64,000 nt of DNA from Candidatus Latescibacterota bacterium (GTDB taxonomy: Bacteria > Latescibacterota > UBA2968 > UBA8231). The translations under genes and the position numbers were made by a program. The stretch is from the NCBI GenBank assembly GCA_022827835.1, contig JAJEIO010000020.1, positions 22,168 through 86,167 on the forward strand, given 5' to 3'. Position 1 is the stretch's first letter. Every line of letters starts with the position of its first letter. Under the pieces are notes generated by a model. The model did not search any database. It was given only the letters and a program-made list of their open reading frames with translations, and had not been told where the DNA came from. Of the stretch, positions 24,313 through 34,159 are shown in pieces.

Positions 24313-26274
24313 TTAGTAAGCCATGCCGACAACTCGTTGTGCCCGATCAATCCCTTCGTCCGTCTCTACGGTGAGCTGCAGCAGATACGTTCCCGGCGGC
24401 GCGAGTCGCCCCTCGACATCGCGCCCGTCCCACGCCGCAGTGAACCGCCCACTGACCTGCTCACCGCCGTCGATCTGGCCGATCTCGCGCCCCGCCAAAT
24501 CAAATATCTGGATCGCCACGGGTGCGGCCTCTACGTTCAGCAAATCGCACTCAATCGCGACCACATCGTTAATCCCGTCGCCGTTGGGGGTAAAAACGCC
24601 GGCCTGCACGCGCAGCCCTTTGATGCTCTTTTGGGCCAAATCCAGAATATCTACGCTCAAGCGATCGCCCTCTATGAGCGGGTCCGCATCACCGGCCGTC
24701 AGCGCCTGCCGCACCTCGTGTGGTTTCTCGCTGTCGAAAATCCGCCCGGCAAAAAGCGTCCCAAACTGGAAGACTTCAGCGCGAAAATCGACCTCGATCC
24801 GCTCACCGGTTCGCGTCGCGTCGATCCGGGGAATCCCCAATTCAAAGCCTCGCTCGTCCAGCCGCCGGATCTCAAAGCCCACCTCCTCGCCGCTGACCCG
24901 CACCGCATCCACTCCGCTGGGCAGGCTCGGAGTATCGATTTCAATCGAATCGAAGCCCAAATCTCGGGGACTAAACACTGGGGTCAACACATAGGTAAAC
25001 GCCGCCGGCTCGCCCGCCCTCACCGCGCCCGGCGTGATTTCCGCTAGCGCTTGGGTCGCAATCGGCGGGTCCGACACCGCAAACTGCACGTAGTCGAGTT
25101 GACTGCCCTGGTCGTGGCCCGAGTAGAAGTCGATGCTGAACTGTACGTAGCGACGCGGTTTGTTCGCCTGTATATCTCCCACCCCGGCGCTGAAGTCGTA
25201 GGCCGGACTCCACGAGTCCCAGTTGCGGGTATCATAGGTAATCCCTGCCTTCTCTCCCTTGTTGAGCTTGGCGTAACTCTGCCGGGTGAGGGGCTTCCCT
25301 TGCTGGTCGAAGAGTGACTTCTCGTCGCCCCTAAACGTGAAGCGCCAGTAGTTGTTCGGTTCGGCGCTGTCGCCGCTGCGCGTCCGCAGTTCGACGACAG
25401 CCTCCGGGTCCTGCCGTCCCGACCAAGTTATAGGACCCAGTGCAACTGCCTCACCGAGGTCGATGATGTTCGAGCGGTAGGTGGCCTCGTTGGCGAAGCC
25501 AAACCCGTATATCTCGAACTCGGCTAGCTCCCAAATCCCGCTCGAATTTTCCGGGGCATCGAGCAGCAGACGCTGGACCGGCTCGGAAGGCATCGCCAGT
25601 TCCACCACTCCGCTCGAGTTTTCCTTGATGTCATAGGCGAGGTCGAAGTCGAAAAAAAAGCCTCGATGTGTGATCGCGTGATCGCGGGTGCCGTCCTTGA
25701 GGGGATCGCCATCGCTGGTGCCGACTCTAAATCGCTGGATAAAGCGCTCGCTGACAAACTTTTCGCGGGGAAAAAATCGAACGCGTTGAAGCGTGAATAG
25801 GCCGCCGAGGTCGAAGATCCAGACCTTGGTGTAGATCCATCGTCCCTTACCCCAGTTCTCCTCGAGGGAGCGTCCACCAAAGAAAATGGATCCCCAAGGC
25901 CAGTGGCCGTCGCCCAGATAGACCGTTTCGGGATCGCCATCGAAGATGAAGTGGTCGTCGTCCTCTAAGTTCTCGGTCCAGCCAGTGTGCGAGTGCATGA
26001 CGAACACAGTGCCGCCGTCCAATTCGTAGATCTGCGGCGCGATGTTGACAGTGGGGTCTAGACGTTGGGGACGGATGAAGTCGGCTTCTACTTCGACCAA
26101 CTTGATCTGGCCATCGCGGGCTTCGTCGGCATCGGCCCAAGCCAACGACACGAATTCGTAGGGCGCGTCCAGTTCGGGCGGTGGCAGACTCTGGCCACCG
26201 ATCCGATAAATCGTCAACGCCGACACTTGGCTCCAGAAGAAACCGAGCGCCAGCAGAACCAGCGACACCCGCAT
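24313..26274 (-). CDS. B-type secreted surface protein (copy B2)
   Basis: A 653-residue exported protein that closes the 25-kb surface locus. Signal: MRVSLVLLALGFFWSQVSA, after which the B-type mature start LTIYRIGGQSLPPPEL follows at once. The N-terminal motif is QRLDPTVNIAP. The discoidin-like domain (about 100-275) has WIFDLGGLFTLQRVRFFPRE and a longer loop (HWPWGSIFFGGRSLEENW) than the other copies. The sandwich insertion reads LTRQSYAKLNKGEKAGITYD, followed by WDSWSPAYDF. The terminal CHU_C-like domain (VFTPNGDGINDV) ends VVGMAY, the only copy with Met before Ala-Tyr. An AAGGAG site precedes the ATG. It is the most diverged B copy and stands downstream of three A-type genes. Confidence 0.85.
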   Translation of the reverse strand: MRVSLVLLALGFFWSQVSALTIYRIGGQSLPPPELDAPYEFVSLAWADADEARDGQIKLVEVEADFIRPQRLDPTVNIAPQIYELDGGTVFVMHSHTGWTENLEDDDHFIFDGDPETVYLGDGHWPWGSIFFGGRSLEENWGKGRWIYTKVWIFDLGGLFTLQRVRFFPREKFVSERFIQRFRVGTSDGDPLKDGTRDHAITHRGFFFDFDLAYDIKENSSGVVELAMPSEPVQRLLLDAPENSSGIWELAEFEIYGFGFANEATYRSNIIDLGEAVALGPITWSGRQDPEAVVELRTRSGDSAEPNNYWRFTFRGDEKSLFDQQGKPLTRQSYAKLNKGEKAGITYDTRNWDSWSPAYDFSAGVGDIQANKPRRYVQFSIDFYSGHDQGSQLDYVQFAVSDPPIATQALAEITPGAVRAGEPAAFTYVLTPVFSPRDLGFDSIEIDTPSLPSGVDAVRVSGEEVGFEIRRLDERGFELGIPRIDATRTGERIEVDFRAEVFQFGTLFAGRIFDSEKPHEVRQALTAGDADPLIEGDRLSVDILDLAQKSIKGLRVQAGVFTPNGDGINDVVAIECDLLNVEAAPVAIQIFDLAGREIGQIDGGEQVSGRFTAAWDGRDVEGRLAPPGTYLLQLTVETDEGIDRAQRVVGMAY

Positions 26275-26301
26275 AGTACTCCTTCCGCTGAGAGGAGAAT
26301 C

Positions 26302-28908
26302 CTAATAGGCAACGGCGATGGTGCGGAAAATCTCGGCGCGTCCAATGCTGGCACCCTCAGTATCCGTATCGACTCGCACTCGCGCCAGATAGACTCCTGG
26401 GGGCACCACCGTCCCCTGCTCATCCCGACCGTCCCACTCCATCCCGTAGATCCCCGTGCTCGTCGGACGATGCTCGACTAAGCGACGCACTCGCCGCCCT
26501 CGCATGTCGTGGATCAACACTTCCACCGGACTAGCCCCGTCCACCTTGACTACCTGAAAGTGAAATCCCATCTCGTCGTTGACTCCGTCGCCATTGGGCG
26601 TAACCACGCGAGGCTCCACTTCCACCGCCTGTACCAAGGCACCCTCCTGTACTGTCCCCACCAACGTCGTCGTGTTGCTGGCAATGGCTTCCACGGCCTC
26701 GCCTGGATCTACCCGCTGCCAGCCCCCCTCGCCCTCCGCACTGTGTTGCAACGATGCCTGCAATACCGCACCCGTCGAAAACAAGGCCGTCGAAAAGTCC
26801 AATCGCACTACCTCAACCCCCGAAGAGGGACTTATCGCCGAAAACGCCACTTGCAAACTATCGCCAGCCGTGGGCACAACCTCTGCTCCGTCCAACGCCC
26901 AATCAGCTCCTACGTCAGTGGCCAAGGCCACCGCCGGACCGCCATACACCCCCTCAAACGCCAAACGCATATCCGACGGCGCGACCACCAACAACTGATC
27001 AAACCCCGGATCGCCTGCGGCAAACTGGGGACGCACGTAGAGCGAAAACCGCTGCTGCTGCCCCAACTGCTCCACCGCAAAGGGGGTCACTTCGCCCGAC
27101 AGTCCCTGCGCAACCGGATTGGTAAAATTCAAGCGAATCGACCGCAGCGTCGCACTGTAATCGGGTGTGTCTGACCCCAGTATCGCCCGCACCTCCAAGT
27201 ATGCCCGTGGTGAGGGTGAAGTAATCGGGCTACCGCTGGCGTCTTCGTAGGGCGCACTCCAGTCGCTCCAGTCCCCACCGGCGACCTCCTCACCAATGGT
27301 GTCGCCGCGAAAAATCGACAGCAGCTTGTTGTATTCGGCCTCAGTGACTTCAGTGCCGTCCTTTTTGAAGTAGCGCAGCACCTCGTCGAGTTCGTTGCCG
27401 GTGCGAGTCTGCAACACGACGCTGGTGCCGGGGGGCGTATCGGCGTCCCAGGCAATCGACAGCAGATTGCGACTGCCGCCCAAGCGGATCAAATTGGAGG
27501 TCAGCGTCACCTCCGGGTGATATCCTCGCCCGTAAAGCTGGATCTCGGCTGGCTGGCCGGTGGCTCCGCCAAAGCCGCCACCCGCCTCAAACTGCGCCCA
27601 CACCAAGCGAAAGAAGCGCGCTTTTATCCGCTCGAAGTCATTGCCTTCGTATACTCCGAAGCTGAGGTTGGTCACACGGCCGGCAGAGGCCGAGACATCC
27701 TGAGTCGGTACGCGCGTTCCTCCGGTGACCCACTTGAGGGTGCCATCGGCTTCAAGGCTGCCATCGGAAAAGTCGAGCCGGTAGTCCGTAAACGTCGAGC
27801 CACCGTAGGCGAGGCGAAAAGCGTCGATCCAGTAAAAAGCCCCCAAGTCAAAAAAGACAATGCCCTCTGGATTTTTGAACGAGCCACGACCAAAGGAATA
27901 GATAAACTGTACCTTACTCTCGATCTGGCCGTCAATTAGGTTGTTGATCGCCGCCGTCTGCGTCGCCGTACCATACCCTCCCCGAGCCAACGCCCCCGTC
28001 AGAATCTCGTCGCCCTCAGCCCAAACCTCCAATTCAGCTAACCGTGGACGCTCTCGCTGGAAGTAGCGGATCGGTCCCTGCTGCTCAGCCGTTAATAATT
28101 CGTATATCTCCGGCGACACCACCGTCTCACTGCCATCAGCCTGCCGCTTGTAAAACTCAATAGCTCCCTGCTCTCCTGCCGGCAAAGCCTCGTACTCAGC
28201 TTGGCTTAGCTCCCGTCCGCGATCAAAGTCACTACCCGTAATGATGATCTGCACAAAGCGCATCCCCGTACCGGCAAAGGTCGGCTCCGAGTTGGTGACT
28301 AACTCGAACACCCGCTGCTCCTTGTTGGGCTTTAACGTGCGCAGAATGGTCGTAAACTCGGGCGTGGGCGAACGCTGGTTGCCCTTGGGAATATTGCCCT
28401 GTGAGGCCAACAGGTCGAACTGCAGGAAGGGATCGCCTAACTCCTCGGCAACGAACTTGAGCACCAGCTTCTTAGCCATCACCAACCGACCTAAATCGAC
28501 GATAAACCACCACTGCGTACCCAAATCCAACGCCTCCGTCGGCGGATCCGGCTCCCAATAGGTCGTCATATCTCCGTCGAACAGGTTTTCTACACCCTCA
28601 ACATTGGAGCGAGCACCCCCTAAGATAGCGTCGGCAAGGACGATGTCTTCTGGCTCTTTCTTCAGGCCGTCCGGCGGACGCGCACGCAAGTTGGCGACGA
28701 TGTCACCGACGGCGTTGATATCGCGCCGCAGACTCCGGGGTTGCACCGTCCCGCTGCTGCCTAAGTCCAGCACTCCCGGCGGAAAGTTCCAGCTTTGCCA
28801 GTGCGCACGGCTATCAACCACCACTTGATCCGCAGTGATCCGGTAACCCGATTGGGCAAACGCAGTACCGGCGATCAGCACAGCTAGGACCAATGATCGA
28901 GTCATCAT
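26302..28908 (-). CDS. A-type secreted surface protein (copy A2)
   Basis: A 868-residue exported protein. The double ATG at 28908/28905 behind a GAGGGG site gives MMTRSLVLAVLIAGTAFAQ; the longer track start overlaps the previous gene. Over roughly the first 720 residues it is almost identical to A3, but its last 150 differ (VEPRVVTPNGDGVNDEMGF, then HDMRGRRVRRLVEHRPTST), so this copy has a distinct terminal domain. Three 'Y..L....G.I' modules are visible: LSQAEYEALPAGEQGAIEF, VSPEIYELLTAEQQGPIRY and VTEAEYNKLLSIFRGDTIG. It ends IAVAY. One segment (GGGFGGATGQPAEIQLYGRG) matches A4 better than A3, a sign of recombination among the copies. Confidence 0.85.
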   Translation of the reverse strand: MMTRSLVLAVLIAGTAFAQSGYRITADQVVVDSRAHWQSWNFPPGVLDLGSSGTVQPRSLRRDINAVGDIVANLRARPPDGLKKEPEDIVLADAILGGARSNVEGVENLFDGDMTTYWEPDPPTEALDLGTQWWFIVDLGRLVMAKKLVLKFVAEELGDPFLQFDLLASQGNIPKGNQRSPTPEFTTILRTLKPNKEQRVFELVTNSEPTFAGTGMRFVQIIITGSDFDRGRELSQAEYEALPAGEQGAIEFYKRQADGSETVVSPEIYELLTAEQQGPIRYFQRERPRLAELEVWAEGDEILTGALARGGYGTATQTAAINNLIDGQIESKVQFIYSFGRGSFKNPEGIVFFDLGAFYWIDAFRLAYGGSTFTDYRLDFSDGSLEADGTLKWVTGGTRVPTQDVSASAGRVTNLSFGVYEGNDFERIKARFFRLVWAQFEAGGGFGGATGQPAEIQLYGRGYHPEVTLTSNLIRLGGSRNLLSIAWDADTPPGTSVVLQTRTGNELDEVLRYFKKDGTEVTEAEYNKLLSIFRGDTIGEEVAGGDWSDWSAPYEDASGSPITSPSPRAYLEVRAILGSDTPDYSATLRSIRLNFTNPVAQGLSGEVTPFAVEQLGQQQRFSLYVRPQFAAGDPGFDQLLVVAPSDMRLAFEGVYGGPAVALATDVGADWALDGAEVVPTAGDSLQVAFSAISPSSGVEVVRLDFSTALFSTGAVLQASLQHSAEGEGGWQRVDPGEAVEAIASNTTTLVGTVQEGALVQAVEVEPRVVTPNGDGVNDEMGFHFQVVKVDGASPVEVLIHDMRGRRVRRLVEHRPTSTGIYGMEWDGRDEQGTVVPPGVYLARVRVDTDTEGASIGRAEIFRTIAVAY

Positions 28909-28918
28909 TAATGACCCC

Positions 28919-31531
28919 TCAGTAGGCAACGGCAATGGTGCGGAAAATCTCGGCATTGCCTATTTGGGAGCCCTCGGTATCGGTGTCCACCCGCAGCCGC
29001 GCCAGATAGATTCCCGGGGGCACCATCGCCCCCTGCTCATCCCACCCGTCCCAAGCGATCCCATACGATCCTGTACTCAACGCCCGCTGCTCGGCCAGCC
29101 GCCGCACCAGCCGCCCTTGCAGATCGTAGATGAGCACCTCCACCGGACTGTCGTCGCCCACCTTGACCACTGTAAAACGGAATGACGCCTCGTCATTGAT
29201 GCCATCGCCGTTGGGCGTAAACACCGCGGGCACCACCGACACCGCTTGCACCAAAGGCCCAGACGCGACTTTGCCCACCAGCGTCGTCGTATTGCTGACC
29301 ACCTCCGCGACCGCCTCGCCCGGATCCACCCGCTGCCAGCCCCCTTCTCCCTCTGCACTGTGCTGCAATGACGCCTGCAATACCGCACCCGTCGAAAACA
29401 AAGCCGTCGAAAAATCCAACCGCACCACCTCCACTTCTGAGGATGGACCGATCTCCGAAAACGCCACTTGCAAACTATCGCCAGCCGTGGGCACAACCTC
29501 TGCACCCTCCAACGCCCAATCGGCTCCTACGTCAGCGGCCAAGACCGCCGCCGGACCACCATACACCCCTGCAAACGCCAAACGCATATCCGACGGGGCG
29601 ACCACCAACAACTGATCAAACCCCGGATCGCCTGCGGCAAACTGAGGACGCACGTAGAGCGAAAACCGCTGCGGCTGCCCCAACTGCTCCACCGCAAAGG
29701 GCGTCACTTCGCCCGACAGCCCCTGCGCAACCGGATTGGTAAAATTCAAGCGAATCGACCGCAGCGTCGCACTGTAATCGGGCGTGTCCGACCCCAGCAC
29801 CGCCCGCACCTCCAAGTATGCCCGCGGCGAGGGCGAGGTGATCGGACTACCGCTGGCGTCTTCGTAGGGCGCACTCCAGTCGCTCCAGTCTCCTCCGGCG
29901 ACCTCCTCACCGATGGTGTCGCCGCGGAAAATCGACAGCAGCTTGTTGTATTCGGCCTCGGTGACTTCAGTGCCGTCCTTTTTGAAGTAGCGCAACACCT
30001 CGTCGAGTTCGTTGCCGGTGCGAGTCTGCAACACGACGCTGGTGCCCGGCGGCGTATCAGCATCCCACTCAATCGACAGCAAGTTTCGACTGCCGCCTAA
30101 GCGGATCAGATTGGACGTCAGCGCCACCTCCGGGTGATACCCTCGCCCGTAAAGCTGGATCTCCGCCGGCTGGCCGGTGGCTCCGCCGCGGGCTGTGGCG
30201 CTTTCGATCTGCTCCCACACCAAGCGAAAGAAGCGCGCTTTTACCCGCTCGAAATCGTTACCCTCGTAGGCTCCGAATCTGAGATTAGTCTCGCTTTCCC
30301 ACTTCGACCCCACCGCGGTAGGGGCGGAGGTCTGGCGCGTTCCCGTCGTGGTCCACTTGAGGCTGCCGTCCGCTTCGAGGCTGCCATCGGAAAAGTCGAG
30401 CCGGTAGTCCTTAAATGGCGAGCCACCGTAGGCGAGGCGAAAAGCGTCGATCCAGTAAAAAGCCCCCAAGTCAAAAAAGACAATGCCCTCTGGATCTTTG
30501 AACGAACCGCGCCCAAAAGAATAGAGAAATTGAACCTTGCTCTCGATCTGGCCGTCAATCAGGTTGTTGATCGCCGCCGTCTGCGTCGCCGTACCATACC
30601 CTCCCCGAGCCAACGCCCCCGTCAGAATCTCGTCGCCCTCAGCCCAAACCTCCAATTCAGCTAACCGTGGACGCTCTCGCTGGAAATAGCGGATCGGCCC
30701 CTGCTGCTCAGCCGTTAATAATTCGTATATCTCCGGCGACACCACCGTCTCACTGCCATCAGCCTGCCGCTTGTAAAACTCAATGGCCCCCTGATCACTC
30801 GCCGGCAAAGCCTCGTATTGTGCCAGACTTACCTCCCGCCCGCGATCAAAGTCACTGCCGGTAATGATGATCTGCACAAAGCGCATCCCCGGACCAGCAA
30901 AGGTCGGCTCCGAGTTGGTGATCAACTCGAACACCCGCTGCTCCTTGTTGGGCTTTAACGTGCGCAGAATAGTGGTAAACTCGGGCGTGGGCGAACGCTG
31001 GTTGCCCTTGGGAATGTTGCCCTGTGAGGCCAACAGGTCGAACTGCAAGAAGGGATCGCCCAACTCCTCGTCAACGAACTTGAGCACCAGCTTCTTGGCC
31101 ATCACCAACCGACCTAAATCGACGATAAACCACCACTGCGTGCCCAAATCCAACGCCTCCGTCGGCGGATCCGGCTCCCAATAGGTCGTCATATCCCCGT
31201 CGAACAGATTTTCCACACCCGCGACATTGGAGCGAGCACCTCCTAAGATGGCATCGGCAAGGACGATGTCTTCTGGGTCTTTCTTCAAGCCGTCCGGTGG
31301 ACGCGCACGCAAGTTGGCGACGATGTCGCCGACGGCATTGATATCGCGCCGCAGACTCCGGGGTTGCACCGTTCCACTGCTACCCAAGTCCAGCACTCCC
31401 GGCGGAAAGTTCCAGCTTTGCCAGTGCGCGCGCCGGTCAACCACCACTTGATCCGCAGTGATCCGGTAACCCGATTGGGCAAACGCAGTGCCGGCGATCA
31501 GCACAGCTAAGATCAATGATCGAGTCATCAT
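28919..31531 (-). CDS. A-type secreted surface protein (copy A3)
   Basis: A 870-residue exported protein, signal MMTRSLILAVLIAGTAFAQ from the double ATG at 31531. Its front three-quarters is a near copy of A2 (discoidin-like domains, the same insertions, and PEFTTILRTLKPNKEQRVF), while its last quarter is a near copy of A4 (VSNTTTLVGKVASGPLVQAV, then VFTPNGDGINDEASFRF). It is therefore a natural mosaic. One internal stretch (TGTRQTSAPTAVGSKWES) is unique to this copy and falls in a loop of the second discoidin-like domain. The stop TGA overlaps the A2 ribosome binding site region (ten bases before the A2 start), so the two are likely co-translated from one message. Confidence 0.85.
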   Translation of the reverse strand: MMTRSLILAVLIAGTAFAQSGYRITADQVVVDRRAHWQSWNFPPGVLDLGSSGTVQPRSLRRDINAVGDIVANLRARPPDGLKKDPEDIVLADAILGGARSNVAGVENLFDGDMTTYWEPDPPTEALDLGTQWWFIVDLGRLVMAKKLVLKFVDEELGDPFLQFDLLASQGNIPKGNQRSPTPEFTTILRTLKPNKEQRVFELITNSEPTFAGPGMRFVQIIITGSDFDRGREVSLAQYEALPASDQGAIEFYKRQADGSETVVSPEIYELLTAEQQGPIRYFQRERPRLAELEVWAEGDEILTGALARGGYGTATQTAAINNLIDGQIESKVQFLYSFGRGSFKDPEGIVFFDLGAFYWIDAFRLAYGGSPFKDYRLDFSDGSLEADGSLKWTTTGTRQTSAPTAVGSKWESETNLRFGAYEGNDFERVKARFFRLVWEQIESATARGGATGQPAEIQLYGRGYHPEVALTSNLIRLGGSRNLLSIEWDADTPPGTSVVLQTRTGNELDEVLRYFKKDGTEVTEAEYNKLLSIFRGDTIGEEVAGGDWSDWSAPYEDASGSPITSPSPRAYLEVRAVLGSDTPDYSATLRSIRLNFTNPVAQGLSGEVTPFAVEQLGQPQRFSLYVRPQFAAGDPGFDQLLVVAPSDMRLAFAGVYGGPAAVLAADVGADWALEGAEVVPTAGDSLQVAFSEIGPSSEVEVVRLDFSTALFSTGAVLQASLQHSAEGEGGWQRVDPGEAVAEVVSNTTTLVGKVASGPLVQAVSVVPAVFTPNGDGINDEASFRFTVVKVGDDSPVEVLIYDLQGRLVRRLAEQRALSTGSYGIAWDGWDEQGAMVPPGIYLARLRVDTDTEGSQIGNAEIFRTIAVAY

Positions 31532-31547
31532 TAATGCCCCCTCTATA

Positions 31548-34142
31548 CTAGTAGGCAACGGCAATGGTGCGGAAAATCTCGGCATTACCTATTTGGGAGC
31601 CCTCAGTATCGGTGTCCACTCGCAGCCGCGCTAGATAGACTCCCGGTGGCGCGACAGCGCCCTGTCCATCGCGACCATCCCAAGCGATCCCATACGATCC
31701 TGTGCTCAACGCCCGCTGCTCGACCAGCCGCCGCACCAGCCGCCCTTGCAGATCGTAGATGAGCACCTCCACCGGACTGTCATCGCCCACCTTGACCACC
31801 GCAAAGCGGAACGACGCCTCGTCGTTGATGCCATCGCCGTTGGGCGTAAACACCGCGGGCACCACCGACACCGCTTGCACCAAAGGCCCAGACGCGACTT
31901 TGCCCACCAGCGTCGTCGTATTACTGACCACTTCCGCGACCGCCTCACCCGGATCCACCCGCTGCCAGCCACCCTCGCCCTCCGCACTATTCTGCAATGA
32001 CGCCTGCATCACTGCTCCGGTCGAAAACAAAGCCGTCGAAAAATCCAACCGCATCACCTCAACCCCCGAATCAGGCCCCAGCGGTGCAAACGCTACCTGC
32101 AAGCTATCGCCCGAAGTAGGCACGACCTCAGCAGCGAAAGCCGTCCCGGCCGTCTCCCCGGCCGCTAGTTCGGCCGCTGTACCGCCGTAAAGTCCCTCAA
32201 AGCGCAGATTCATATCGGTGGGAGCGATCAAAAGCAACTGGTCGAAACCGGGGTCGCCGCGGGCGAAGTCTGGACGTACGTAAAAGGAGAAACGCTGCTC
32301 CTCGCCGAGGTTCTCAACCTCGAAAGGAGCGACTTCACCGACGAGTTCTTGCGCGACCGGATTGGTAAAGTTGAGCCGGATCGAACGCAGCGTTGCACTG
32401 ACCTCTGGATCGTCCGAAAGCAGGACCGCACGGATCTCGAGAAATTCGCGCGGGCTAGGCGAGGTAATCGGGCTGCCCTCCGCTACTTCATAGGGCGCAC
32501 TCCAGTCGCTCCAATCTGCGCCAGCCACCTCCTCGCCAATGGTGTCGCCGCGAAAAATCGACAGCAGCTTGTTGTATTCGGCCTCGGTGACTTCAGTGCC
32601 GTCCTTTTTGAAGTAGCGCAGCACTTCGTCGAGTTCGTTGCCGGTACGGGTCTGCAACACTACGCTGGTGCCCGGCGGCGTATCGGCATCCCACTCAATA
32701 GAGGACAGATTGCGGCTGCCGCCCAAGCGCACCAAGTCGGACGTCAGAGTTACTTCTGGCTGATACCCCCGCCCGTAGAGCTGAATCTCGGCCGGCTGGC
32801 CAGAACCACCACCAAAGCCACCGCCCGCCTCATACTGCTTCCAGACGAGGTGAAAGAAGCGTGCTTTAATCCGCCCGAAGTCGTTGCCCTCGTAGAGGCC
32901 GAAACCCAACCCCTGACTGCTGCCATAGTCGCTGTTTTCCGTGCGATTGACCGCGACCGACCACTTGAGGCTGCCGTCGGCTTCAAGGCTGCCGTCGGAA
33001 AAATCTAGATGGTAGGCTTGAAAGGCCGCGCCAGCATAGGCGATGCGGAAGGCATCGATCCAGTAGAAGGCCCCCAAATCGAACAGGACTCCACCCTCCG
33101 GGGAATTCAGTGATCCCCGGCCGAAGCGGGTGATAAATTGGACCCTGCTTTCGATCTCGCCGTCGATCATGTTGCTAATTGAGGCCGTCTGTGTCGCCGT
33201 ACCGGAACCACCGCGCTCCAGCATCTCAGAAAGGATCTCGTCGCCTTCGGCTAGAACCTCCAGCTCCGCTAGCCGCGGGCGCTCCTTGCGGTAGTAGCGA
33301 ATCGAACCTCGGCGGTCGGCGTCGAGACGCTCAAAAACCTTCTGCTCCACTAAGGTCTCGCGGCCTCCAGCGAGTTTTTTGAAGTAGTCTATCGCCCCCT
33401 GCTCTCCTGCCGGCAGAGCCTCGTACTCGGCTTGGCTTAGCTCCCGACCGCGGTCGAAATCGCTGCCAGTCACCACGACCTGCACGAAGCGGAGACCAGC
33501 GCCGGCGAAATCATCTCCCAACTGATCCATGTCGATCTCGAAGAGGCGCTGTTCCTTGTTGGGCCGCAAGGTGCGCAACAGCGGGCTGAACTCTGGCAGC
33601 GGCGAGCGCTGGTTGCCCTTGGGCTTGTTGCCCTGTGAGGCCAACACATCAAACTGCAAGAACGGGTCTCCCAAATCCTCCCCGACGAATTTGAGGACAA
33701 TTTTCTTGGCGATCACCAATCGGCCCAAGTCAACGACGAACCACCACTGTGAAGCGAGATCGGACTCCTCGCTCGCCGCGACTGGTTCCCAATAGGTTGT
33801 CAAATCGCCATCGAAAATATTGGGCACCGCAGCGATATTCGCCGTGGCCCCGCCCTGTACCGCGTCGAGTGGAACGATATCTTCGGGGTCTTTTTTGATT
33901 CTTTCCGGGGGGCGCAAGCGCAAGTAATCGACGATGTCCTGTACTGCATTGATGTCGCGGCGGAGTTTCTGGGGCCGGACCGAGCCGTCGGCACCTAGTT
34001 CCAGCACCCCCGGCGGAAAACTCCAGTTCTGCCAGTGGGCGCGGCTGTTGACTATTACCTGACTCGCCGTCACCCGGTGCCCGACTTGGGCTGAGACGCC
34101 TACTGCCCACCCAAGCATTAATAAGACACTGATGCGCTGCAT
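31548..34142 (-). CDS. A-type secreted surface protein (copy A4)
   Basis: A 864-residue exported protein with signal MQRISVLLMLGWAVGVSA and mature start QVGHRVTASQVIVNSRAHW. It has two discoidin-like domains (IFDGDLTTYWEPV, WWFVVDLGRLVIAKKIV; later FDLGAFYWIDAFRIAY), the sandwich domain with RTGNELDEVLRYFKKDGTE and DWSDWSAPYE, and a CHU_C-like end (PAVFTPNGDGINDEASF) finishing IAVAY. The inserted modules read LSQAEYEALPAGEQGAIDY, EQKVFERLDADRRGSIRYY and VTEAEYNKLLSIFRGDTIG. In sequence it lies between A1 and the A2/A3 pair and is probably closest to the ancestor of the tandem array. It lies 17 bases after B3, so B-type and A-type genes again adjoin. Confidence 0.85.
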   Translation of the reverse strand: MQRISVLLMLGWAVGVSAQVGHRVTASQVIVNSRAHWQNWSFPPGVLELGADGSVRPQKLRRDINAVQDIVDYLRLRPPERIKKDPEDIVPLDAVQGGATANIAAVPNIFDGDLTTYWEPVAASEESDLASQWWFVVDLGRLVIAKKIVLKFVGEDLGDPFLQFDVLASQGNKPKGNQRSPLPEFSPLLRTLRPNKEQRLFEIDMDQLGDDFAGAGLRFVQVVVTGSDFDRGRELSQAEYEALPAGEQGAIDYFKKLAGGRETLVEQKVFERLDADRRGSIRYYRKERPRLAELEVLAEGDEILSEMLERGGSGTATQTASISNMIDGEIESRVQFITRFGRGSLNSPEGGVLFDLGAFYWIDAFRIAYAGAAFQAYHLDFSDGSLEADGSLKWSVAVNRTENSDYGSSQGLGFGLYEGNDFGRIKARFFHLVWKQYEAGGGFGGGSGQPAEIQLYGRGYQPEVTLTSDLVRLGGSRNLSSIEWDADTPPGTSVVLQTRTGNELDEVLRYFKKDGTEVTEAEYNKLLSIFRGDTIGEEVAGADWSDWSAPYEVAEGSPITSPSPREFLEIRAVLLSDDPEVSATLRSIRLNFTNPVAQELVGEVAPFEVENLGEEQRFSFYVRPDFARGDPGFDQLLLIAPTDMNLRFEGLYGGTAAELAAGETAGTAFAAEVVPTSGDSLQVAFAPLGPDSGVEVMRLDFSTALFSTGAVMQASLQNSAEGEGGWQRVDPGEAVAEVVSNTTTLVGKVASGPLVQAVSVVPAVFTPNGDGINDEASFRFAVVKVGDDSPVEVLIYDLQGRLVRRLVEQRALSTGSYGIAWDGRDGQGAVAPPGVYLARLRVDTDTEGSQIGNAEIFRTIAVAY

Positions 34143-34159
34143 AGCTACATACCCATCTT

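Larger units (their letters stand above)
26302..34142 (-). repeat. Tandem array of three A-type paralogs
   Basis: Three A-type genes of about 2.6 kb stand head to tail with 10-16 base gaps. Long stretches are nearly identical at the DNA level. For example, the coding runs around 28241-28561 and 30864-31184, and around 26579-26998 and 29201-29615, match with few differences. This is a tandem duplication maintained or reshuffled by recombination. Repeats of this length could also mislead a short-read assembly, so the copy number should be treated with some caution. Confidence 0.85.
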
